From NCBI GenBank assembly GCA_946187325.1, contig CAMHQC010000006.1, positions 1 through 64,000 on the forward strand: a DNA stretch of 64,000 nucleotides, given 5' to 3'. The stretch comes from an uncultured Clostridia bacterium (GTDB lineage Bacteria; Bacillota; Clostridia; Oscillospirales; Acutalibacteraceae). Below the pieces are notes generated by a model that was given only the letters and a program-made list of their open reading frames with translations, made no database searches and was not told where the DNA came from. Position numbers and translations under genes: made by a program. Below are positions 26,901 through 31,781 of the stretch, piece by piece. Positions within the stretch are counted from its first letter, which is position 1. Each line of letters starts with the position of its first letter.

Positions 26901-27656
26901 GCCGCTAACGATAAGATTATCGAAAACAAGTATTGTTCGAGATTTAATACCACAGACGCGAGACTTATCGGAACTACCGTCCCCGGCGCGTTTATCGGAT
27001 TTACCGTAGTCGATATGGACGCTGATTACGACGACGATGACGATTACGATTTTGATTCGTCGTTCGATATGAGCTCTATAAGCTACCCCGGTTTTGACGA
27101 TTTCAGCGGAGTAAAATCATATATGATTGAGCTCGATAATACTTCCCGTTACTCCGCCTCGCCTAAAACTCCTAAGCTCTCCGCAACCTCGGCGTCGCTA
27201 AAAGCGGGAGCGGTTAAGACCGTCAAGGTGACTAACGGCACAGCTGTCAGCTGGAGTTCTTCGAAGAAGTCGGTCGCAACCGTTAAAAACGGTAAGATTA
27301 CCGCCTTAAAGAAAGGCTCGGCTAAAATTACCGCGACGCTCTCAGACGGCAGTAAGCTTACCTGTAATGTCAAGGTAACCACCAGCCCGGCGATTAAAGC
27401 CGGCGGTAAAAAGTTCAGCTCAAGAACAACCTACTCTCTTAAAAAGGGCGGTTACTTAAAGGTTAAAATTACGGGAAAAGCCGATTCGGTAAATAACGTT
27501 TATAAGACGTCTAATAAAAAAGTCGCTAAGGTTACTTCGTCTAAGTCTGCTAAAACCGTTAAGATTAAAGGTGTTAAAGCCGGTAAAGCCGTTATCACAG
27601 TTAAGGTAAACGGCGTAAGCTTTAAGATAAAAGTTAGGGTAACAGGAGTAATCTGA
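23943..27656 (+). CDS. Large exported subtilisin-like (S8) protease with inserted, propeller-like and Ig-like domains
   Basis: 1237 residues; AGGAGA site. Signal peptide 1-25. A propeptide-like segment precedes the catalytic domain. The catalytic triad is VAVLDTGID (Asp), DDHGHGSHIAGV (His) and CSGTSMATS (Ser). An insertion of about 195 residues, probably a beta-sandwich, separates the usual APGTNILST strand (about 378) from the Ser helix (about 584). Residues 740-1030 show Kelch-like repeats (LYLIGGYEINELEF), then an acidic DADYDDDDDYDFD stretch, then two Big_2-type domains (SASLKAG, KKGSAKITATLSDG) to the end. No LPXTG anchor is seen. It is presumably a secreted or wall-bound protease. Confidence 0.9.
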   Translation: MKKSLAVLLSSIMILSSACVPASALSSGKKDNKTKNYVEGEAIVVLRDSADFNYTKASKASVLYGNGVKLKESYSFKKKSGNLRVAVLKSATLSTKEIISGLKKNSKIKYAFPNYKKKASAITEDTYSKFQWPLENVGQNNGKAGVDIKADELWSKAGKAQNENVVAVLDTGIDIKNDEFKDVLWKNPYGNKLLGPCGIDLTGTYSDYKPIDDHGHGSHIAGVIAAKSGNKTGISGVNKSNVKIMAVKILNSMGGGTDDGILAGFEYVQRAIELGTKVTAVNCSFGGEGDETERAAYDEVINALGEKGVITCIASGNEELNLNDLDDPESDNYFYGEVVVPACSKSPYAITVTGANENGDIPSYANVGDHYVDVAAPGTNILSTVSYNCFNPSIYNSSEIEKLCSHYQNYDGGLKSGDFGYPEIITELKNASPYKNLKVESSDSYFGLSGKSVKITPEGKKASQTVTCVFEVPFTLDDADKNYSVSLMMKADGYAEGYCMDIPADSDVDEAIEDSESYFDIMAYGDNDWIHIYSDVDVKKDIYDKDKDRKLVFVLRSDSSVYIDDLAVSNQSACEDDFGKYDFCSGTSMATSFVTASVALARNAYPEASTLELVNMVANSGEVHPEYEGKVKHNNFLTLDSLENIPPMISKASYNDGGNVKLEGSFRNVEKAYVNDKEVDILSQDAVSVVIPDNKYSTHNVNIKLENSAGSDSIDVLLSKKNALAETKKVLGKPEDTSTALFVPAGYKAYLIDTYYGSVGELSTVSAKKSYTYEDERYTMGLNKLFDSEFYLVHSAVYYNNKIYITVSNNIVSSAKTHTLGYDSILACFDPKTEKTVKVCDLPDECLLGSSLAVYNNSLYLIGGYEINELEFVDSVYKFNASKKVLAKTDTPMPEGRAYTQFIELGGKLVGFYGSIESTEMPPAIVFDGKSWKTSSVKLESTDCTTYTYSGGKTVKQYVGNVGIDKNGVFCNGAYVSGYGDTFTYDAANDKIIENKYCSRFNTTDARLIGTTVPGAFIGFTVVDMDADYDDDDDYDFDSSFDMSSISYPGFDDFSGVKSYMIELDNTSRYSASPKTPKLSATSASLKAGAVKTVKVTNGTAVSWSSSKKSVATVKNGKITALKKGSAKITATLSDGSKLTCNVKVTTSPAIKAGGKKFSSRTTYSLKKGGYLKVKITGKADSVNNVYKTSNKKVAKVTSSKSAKTVKIKGVKAGKAVITVKVNGVSFKIKVRVTGVI

Positions 27657-27777
27657 ACCTCGGTTTTGTCGGACAGATTTCCGCCTACCCTTTGTTAAAA
27701 TGCTCGGAAACCCGTCAGGGTTTCCTGTGCTTTTGCCGCGGCTAGACGAAAATCTGCCTCGGCAAAACTCCTTTGGA

Positions 27778-27885
27778 CTTTAAACGGTTGAAATTTTAGG
27801 CGATTTGCGGTGCGGAGAATGTTAGCAGGCTGGCGCCTGCTGACGTTCGACAAGCCGTAAAGAGTCAAAATCACTCCGTTTAAAG
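27778..27885. other. Possible structured RNA in the protease-metY intergenic region
   Basis: CTTTAAACGG (27778) pairs perfectly with CCGTTTAAAG (27876). Inside is the hairpin GTTAGCAGGC-TGGC-GCCTGCTGAC. A further TTTTGCCG...CGGCAAAA pair lies just upstream. No gene is seen in 27657-28054. It contains ACAAGCCGTAA, also found in the tRNA-associated units, which may be chance. Confidence 0.45.
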
Positions 27886-27929
27886 CGTGGTTCGGATTGC
27901 TTCTGTTACCCTAAGGTAAAATAAACAGT

Positions 27930-27966
27930 AAGCAGGAGAGGGGGGGGCTCTCCTGCTTATTTCTGT
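27930..27966 (+). terminator. Strong intrinsic terminator
   Basis: AAGCAGGAGAG, loop of seven G, CTCTCCTGCTT, then ATTTCTG. It closes the region upstream of the metY promoter. Confidence 0.75.
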
Positions 27967-27985
27967 ATTAGAATTAAAAAAGTAA

Positions 27986-28014
27986 TTGTATATATCCTTT
28001 ATTTGTGGTATAAT
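27986..28014 (+). promoter_or_regulatory. Promoter of the sulfhydrylase gene
   Basis: TTGTAT, 17-base spacer, TATAAT, downstream of the terminator. No SAM-box-like sequence is seen. Confidence 0.75.
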
Positions 28015-28054
28015 TTAGAAGTTGAAAAACTTTAGAAAGGCTAAGGTAATCATT

Positions 28055-29338
28055 ATGAGCAATTTTAAAAATGGTACAAAGTGCGTACAGGCGGGCTATA
28101 CTCCCAAAACAGGCGAGCCGAGAGTTCTGCCGATTATCCAGAGTACGACTTTTAAATACGATACGAGCGAGGCTATGGGCGAGCTTTTTGATTTACAGAA
28201 AAGCGGTTACTTCTATACACGCCTTGCTAATCCTACCGCCGACTGTGTAGCAAAAAAGCTGTGCGAGCTTGAGGGCGGTTCAGCGGGAATGTTACTTTCA
28301 TCCGGTCAGGCGGCCAACTTCTTCGCTGTGTTTAATATAGCCTCCGCAGGCGACCATATTGTATCCAGCGCGGCGATTTACGGAGGAACATTTAACCTGT
28401 TCTCAGTTACTATGAAAAAAATGGGAATCGAGTTTACCTTTGTCGATCCCGATTGCAGCGAGGAAGAGTTAAGAGCGGCGTTTAAACCTAATACAAAGGC
28501 GCTGTTCGGCGAGACTATCGCTAACCCCGCTTTAGCGGTTTTAGATATCGAGATGTTCGCCAAAGTAGCTCACGAAAACGGAGTTCCGCTTATTATAGAT
28601 AATACTTTCGCTACTCCGGTAAACTGTCGTCCGTTTGAATGGGGAGCTGATATCGTAACCCATTCTACCACCAAGTATCTTGACGGACACGCTACCTCCG
28701 TAGGCGGAGCGATTGTAGACAGCGGTAATTTTAATTGGATGGATTACGCTGATAAATTCCCGGGACTCACTACTCCCGACGAAAGCTATCACGGAATCGT
28801 TTACTGCGAGCAGTTCGGTATAGGCGGAGCGTATATTACTAAATGCGTAGCCCAGCTTATGCGTGACTTCGGAAGCTCTCCCTCCGCGTTTAACGCTTTC
28901 CTGCTCAACGTCGGTATGGAAACTCTCCACGTTCGTATGCCAAAGCACTGCGCTAACGCTCAGGCTGTTGCCGAGTATTTAAACGCTCACGAAAAGGTAG
29001 CCTGGGTTCAATACTGCGGACTTAAAGGCGATAAATACTACGAGCGCGGTCAGAAATATCTCCCCAACGGCTCCTGCGGAGTTCTTTCGTTCGGAGTTAA
29101 AGGCGGTAGAAAAGCTGCCGAGGAGTTTATGAAGAACCTTAAACTCTGCGCTATCGTTACTCACGTTGCCGACGCGAGAACTTCTATTCTTCATCCCGCG
29201 AGCTCAACCCACCGCCAGATGAGCGATGAGGAGCTTTTAGCGGGCGGCGTTGCTCCTGATATGATGCGTTTGAGCGTAGGTATCGAGGATGTAGAGGATA
29301 TTATCGCCGATATCGAAAACGCGCTTAAATCAATCTAA
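28055..29338 (+). CDS. metY: O-acetylhomoserine sulfhydrylase (aminocarboxypropyltransferase)
   Basis: 427 residues from the ATG at 28055 (MSNFKNGTKCVQAGY). The track start at 28022 adds 11 residues and has no better site. It is a PLP enzyme of the Cys/Met metabolism family that joins sulfide to O-acetylhomoserine to give homocysteine. The PLP Lys is in THSTTKYLDGHA. Other family marks are QSTTFKYDTSEAM, SSGQAANFF and the C-terminal MRLSVGIEDVEDII. The length matches the MetY group rather than shorter cystathionine synthases. It stands alone with its own promoter and terminator. Confidence 0.9.
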   Translation: MSNFKNGTKCVQAGYTPKTGEPRVLPIIQSTTFKYDTSEAMGELFDLQKSGYFYTRLANPTADCVAKKLCELEGGSAGMLLSSGQAANFFAVFNIASAGDHIVSSAAIYGGTFNLFSVTMKKMGIEFTFVDPDCSEEELRAAFKPNTKALFGETIANPALAVLDIEMFAKVAHENGVPLIIDNTFATPVNCRPFEWGADIVTHSTTKYLDGHATSVGGAIVDSGNFNWMDYADKFPGLTTPDESYHGIVYCEQFGIGGAYITKCVAQLMRDFGSSPSAFNAFLLNVGMETLHVRMPKHCANAQAVAEYLNAHEKVAWVQYCGLKGDKYYERGQKYLPNGSCGVLSFGVKGGRKAAEEFMKNLKLCAIVTHVADARTSILHPASSTHRQMSDEELLAGGVAPDMMRLSVGIEDVEDIIADIENALKSI

Positions 29339-29371
29339 AAATCCAATAAAATAATATTCTAATAAAGAATT

Positions 29372-29404
29372 AACCTCCGTCTGTAAAAAGGCGGAGGTTT
29401 TTAA
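29372..29404 (+). terminator. Terminator after metY
   Basis: AACCTCCG...CGGAGGTT followed by TTTAAAATATTATTTTTT. Confidence 0.85.
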
Positions 29405-29433
29405 AATATTATTTTTTCGTTACATTGATATAT

Positions 29434-29459
29434 CTATGAACACTCGCTTCGAATCTCTT
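29434..29459 (-). ncRNA. Fragment of a tRNA-associated unit (Ser type)
   Basis: Only the antisense 5' arm (TTCGAATCTCTTG on the plus strand) and a few flanking bases remain. The rest of 29405-29470 holds nothing else. Confidence 0.45.
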
Positions 29460-29472
29460 GCCTCAATCAAAA

Positions 29473-29510
29473 AAATAAGGAACCAACTCCAAAGAGCTAG
29501 TTCCTTATTT
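29473..29510 (-). terminator. Terminator of the truncated Ser-type unit
   Basis: AAATAAGGAAC...GTTCCTTATTT, nearly identical to 30543-30580. Confidence 0.7.
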
Positions 29511-29616
29511 GGCGGAGGACAAGAGTATATCATAAATGCGAGGACTTTGTTCTCGAACCTTACGGCTTGTTCAAAGCTAAAGTATCATAAACGCTCCTCG
29601 TTAAAAATGCTCCACA
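29510..29616 (-). ncRNA. tRNA-associated structured unit (Ser type), truncated in its hairpin
   Basis: It is nearly identical to the 3' two thirds of the unit at 30580-30723 (acceptor-like GTCCTCCGCCA end, AACAAGCCGTAAGG core, GCGTTTATGATA) and stops inside the hairpin where the cassette at 29617 begins. Confidence 0.65.
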
Positions 29617-29652
29617 GGACACACTCAATAAAGAATGTACCCTGTGTGATGT

Positions 29653-30240
29653 TTATACATTTCCCATTTTTACAGCTTGTAAAAAATCTTTAGCTTCATT
29701 ATTGGGATTTGCTTTTTTTGTTGCCTCAATATCATACCAAACATATTCTAATCCGTGAACAATAATAGGAATACTATTTCCAAATTTGTTCTTGATAAAT
29801 CCCTCAGATTGTAATCGGTTGGCAACTTCTGCTGCGATATTTACAAGTTCATAATGACCTACGGGACCCTTACCAACATATTCGTCATTTTCATCATACT
29901 CATCTTCTTCGGACTCATAACCGATATCGGTGATTCCGTTTTCATTATACCAATCAAAAAGCGCGTCAGTTATTCTGTTCGGTTCAAGCGGATCTATTAC
30001 AGATGTCTCATCTTGGCTCCAAAAGGCGTAATTCCAGCGTTCTTCGTCATATTTGCCCGCACCGTCACAAAAATCTTCGGTATTGTAACTTACAGCTAAA
30101 GAAGAAACGTTTTCGAATCCACTATATTGAAAATCCTCATTTGAATATACAAAAAACGATATAGCGTAAATTCCGTTATCATCCCAATCGGATACGATTT
30201 CTTTAATTCTATTATATATTATTTCTATTATATCTGTCAT
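29653..30240 (-). CDS. Unknown acidic cytoplasmic protein, immunity-like
   Basis: 195 residues from the ATG at 30240 (TTAGGTGAT site); the track start adds nine residues. Acidic, no signal or membrane helix. Landmarks are EIVSDWDDNGIYAISFFV near the start, a central KYDEERWNYAFWSQDE, and a C-terminal PIIVHGLEYVWYDIEATKKA. The overall look (small, acidic, Trp-rich) resembles immunity proteins of toxin systems, but no toxin gene is adjacent and no family is claimed. It lies alone within a 695-base segment flanked by inverted repeats and broken tRNA-associated units. Confidence 0.6.
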   Translation of the reverse strand: MTDIIEIIYNRIKEIVSDWDDNGIYAISFFVYSNEDFQYSGFENVSSLAVSYNTEDFCDGAGKYDEERWNYAFWSQDETSVIDPLEPNRITDALFDWYNENGITDIGYESEEDEYDENDEYVGKGPVGHYELVNIAAEVANRLQSEGFIKNKFGNSIPIIVHGLEYVWYDIEATKKANPNNEAKDFLQAVKMGNV

Positions 30241-30311
30241 GTTATCACCTAAAAACAAATATATCACTTTTTTAAGTTATTGTCAAAAAAACATCTTTAT
30301 GTAGTGTGTCC

Positions 30312-30352
30312 CACCGGACTGTTTTATTAACGCCCTTTCGAATCCCTTACTC
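30312..30352 (-). ncRNA. Fragment of a tRNA-associated unit (Arg type)
   Basis: On the minus strand AAGGGATTCGAAAGGGCGTTAATAAAACAGTCC, matching the 5' part of the Arg-locus units at 37563 and 37742, truncated at the cassette edge. Confidence 0.5.
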
Positions 30353-30353
30353 A

Positions 30354-30389
30354 GAAAACAAAAACGACCCGATGGGTCGTTTCTGTTTT
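30354..30389 (-). terminator. Terminator of the second Ser-locus unit
   Basis: AACGACCC-ATC-GGGTCGTT with flanking paired A/T tracts, then TTTGTTTT. Confidence 0.7.
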
Positions 30390-30530
30390 GGCTGAGCTGG
30401 CGTACTTTTTAAGTAATAAAGAATTATATCTCGAATCGTACGGCTTGTTAAAAGGATAGTGTGATAAACGCTCCTCCCTAAAAATGTCCCACTGGGACAT
30501 TTTCTTTACGGTCGGCTTCGAATCTCTTGT
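30389..30530 (-). ncRNA. tRNA-associated structured unit, Ser locus, second copy
   Basis: The 5' arm GACAAGAGATTCGAA is complementary to 15 bases of the tRNA-Ser(GCT) T-arm and acceptor strand. Hairpin AAATGTCCC...GGGACATTTTTA, then GCGTTTATCACACTATCC and AACAAGCCGTA. The 3' end (GCCAGCTCAGCCA) has diverged from the Ser acceptor. The hairpin differs from the first copy but stays paired. Confidence 0.7.
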
Positions 30531-30542
30531 CTCAATCAAAAA

Positions 30543-30580
30543 AAATAAGGAACCAACTCAAAAGAGCTAGTTCCTTATTT
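30543..30580 (-). terminator. Terminator of the first Ser-locus unit
   Basis: AAATAAGGAACTAGCTC...GAGTTGGTTCCTTATTT, then TTTTTT on the minus strand. Confidence 0.85.
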
Positions 30581-30723
30581 GGCGGAGGACAAGAATATAT
30601 CATAAATGCGAGGACTTTGTTCTCGAACCTTACGGCTTGTTCAAAGCTAAAGTATCATAAACGCTCCTCGTTAAAAATGCTCCACTGGAGCATTTTCTTA
30701 ACACTCGGCTTCGAATCTCTTGT
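30580..30723 (-). ncRNA. tRNA-associated structured unit, Ser locus, first copy
   Basis: 144 bases, best-preserved example. The 5' arm GACAAGAGATTCGAA complements tRNA-Ser(GCT) but not the neighbouring tRNA-Ser(TGA). Hairpin AAATGCTCC-AGT-GGAGCATTTTTA, core GCGTTTATGATACTTTAGC and TGAACAAGCCGTAAGG, and a 3' end TTGTCCTCCGCCA that repeats the tRNA acceptor strand with CCA. A strong terminator follows. It is probably transcribed as read-through from, or next to, the tRNA-Ser operon. Confidence 0.75.
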
Positions 30724-30740
30724 CATAAACCAAAATATAA

Positions 30741-30773
30741 AAGCCATATAGCCTAATAGGCTATATGGCTTTT
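30741..30773 (-). terminator. Terminator of the tRNA-Ser operon
   Basis: A perfect stem AAGCCATATAGCC / GGCTATATGGCTT with a five-base loop, then TTATATTTT. Confidence 0.9.
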
Positions 30774-30774
30774 A

Positions 30775-30864
30775 TGGCGGAGGACAAGAGATTCGAACTC
30801 TCGCGCCGGTCACCCGACCTACTCCCTTAGCAGGGGAGCCTCTTCACCACTTGAGTAATCCTCC
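30775..30864 (-). tRNA. tRNA-Ser(GCT)
   Basis: 90 bases with CCA. Acceptor GGAGGAT/GTCCTCC, anticodon loop CTGCTAA (GCT), long variable arm, T-arm GAGTTCGAATCTC. Second in a two-tRNA transcript. Confidence 0.96.
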
Positions 30865-30881
30865 GTATTTGGTGAACTTAT

Positions 30882-30970
30882 TGGCGGAGAGGAAGGGATT
30901 CGAACCCTTGGTCCCTCGCGGGATCACTAGTTTTCAAGACTAGCTCCTTAAACCACTCGGACACCTCTCC
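30882..30970 (-). tRNA. tRNA-Ser(TGA)
   Basis: 89 bases with CCA. Acceptor GGAGAGG/CCTCTCC, anticodon loop CTTGAAA (TGA), long variable arm. Confidence 0.96.
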
Positions 30971-30991
30971 GTGCTTATTTCAGCAAATGTA

Positions 30992-31020
30992 ATAATATCA
31001 TATTTAGAGTATTTTGTCAA
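30992..31020 (-). promoter_or_regulatory. Promoter of the tRNA-Ser operon
   Basis: TTGACA, 17-base spacer, TATTAT. It is divergent from the tRNA-Arg promoter at 31039. Confidence 0.85.
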
Positions 31021-31038
31021 TACAAGAGCGTGGATTTC

Positions 31039-31067
31039 TTGACAAATTATATGACATATTATAAAAT
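31039..31067 (+). promoter_or_regulatory. Promoter of tRNA-Arg
   Basis: TTGACA, 17-base spacer, TAAAAT, 18 bases before the broken tRNA-Arg. It could also drive the intact tRNA-Arg 130 bases downstream. Confidence 0.75.
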
Positions 31068-31084
31068 ATACAGTATAGATAATT

Positions 31085-31123
31085 GCGCCAATAGCTCAGT
31101 AGGATAGAGCGTTCGCCTCCTAA
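31085..31123 (+). pseudogene. 5' half of a split tRNA-Arg(CCT)
   Basis: GCGCCAA acceptor strand, D-arm, TTCGC anticodon 5' strand and loop CTCCTAA, then unrelated sequence. The missing half lies at 37516-37559: GCGAA would pair with TTCGC (5 of 5) and TTGGCGC with GCGCCAA (7 of 7). Confidence 0.85.
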
Positions 31124-31197
31124 TACTTTGTTCGACCATACACTTTTGGGGTAAAAGTGATTGTTACCCTGTCAAAATTTAATTAAGTTTTTTACAC

Positions 31198-31274
31198 GCG
31201 TCAATAGCTCAGTTGGATAGAGCGCAAGCCTCCTAAGCCTGAGGTCGGGGGTTCGAGCCCCTCTTGGCGCGCCA
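31198..31274 (+). tRNA. tRNA-Arg(CCT), intact, inside the insert
   Basis: 77 bases with CCA. Acceptor GCGTCAA/TTGGCGC with one T-G wobble, anticodon loop CTCCTAA (CCT), one A-C mismatch in the anticodon stem, T-arm GGGGGTTCGAGCCCC. It differs from the split copy in the T-arm, so it is not a simple duplicate; it probably replaces the disrupted gene. Confidence 0.92.
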
Positions 31275-31277
31275 CGA

Positions 31278-31325
31278 AACGCCGATAAATACTGATTTTT
31301 TCAGATTTATCGGCGTTCATTTTAT
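31278..31325 (+). terminator. Terminator of tRNA-Arg
   Basis: AACGCCGATAAAT...ATTTATCGGCGTT followed by CATTTTATTTTTT. Confidence 0.85.
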
Positions 31326-31368
31326 TTTTTGATAAATTCTTTGCCTTTTTAAAGCAAGCTCAAAAAAC

Positions 31369-31488
31369 TTGCTAATAAAGGTGTAAGGTCTTGCTAATAA
31401 AAATTAGCAAAAAAACGGAAAATCTGCTAATAAAAAACGTCGATTTGCTAATAAGCTGTTTTTAAAAATTTGCAATATTTGCTAATAA
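31369..31488. repeat. Left-end cluster of TTGCTAATAA repeats
   Basis: Direct copies at 31369, 31391, 31424 (CTGCTAATAA), 31445 and 31479; one inverted partial copy at about 31403-31410. The same decamer recurs near the right end of the insert. Confidence 0.8.
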
Positions 31489-31550
31489 AAAGGTGATAGG
31501 TCACTTGTTGGAATTACGTTTTTTACTTGTAACTGAATATAAATGATAAT

Positions 31551-31584
31551 AAAAAAAGCAGTTCACATTTGAACTGCTTTTTTT
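31551..31584. terminator. Bidirectional terminator
   Basis: AAAAAAGCAGTTCA, loop CATT, TGAACTGCTTTTTT. Confidence 0.85.
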
Positions 31585-31585
31585 A

Positions 31586-31774
31586 TCATAATGATTTGGC
31601 TAATGTTTTTAATAGTGAAAGTGCTTCGGGATTTCCGATTAGCTTCGTCAATAATTCTATATCTGAGGTATCTTTGTTCTTTTCTGTTTGAGGTGTTTCT
31701 ATTGGTTGTTCTTCCTCAAAGTCAGTTTTCTTATCTCTAACCTCGTAAGTATTAAAGTCAGGTATAACAAAGCT
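31586..31774 (-). pseudogene. C-terminal remnant of a protein gene
   Basis: 62 codons without a start codon, opened by a stop directly upstream. The text looks like a real protein end (SFVIPDFNTYEVRDKK, an acidic linker, then DIELLTKLIGNPEALSLLK) and is followed by a good terminator. The family is unknown; it may be the stump of an element backbone gene cut off by the adjacent S41 gene. Confidence 0.55.
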
Positions 31775-31781
31775 TTAAGCC

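Noticed and set aside
27657-28054. SAM riboswitch upstream of metY
   Set aside because: No S-box core is present, and a promoter lies after the terminator just before the gene.
31369-31488. CRISPR array from the TTGCTAATAA repeats
   Set aside because: Repeats are only ten bases with irregular, short spacing and no cas genes nearby.
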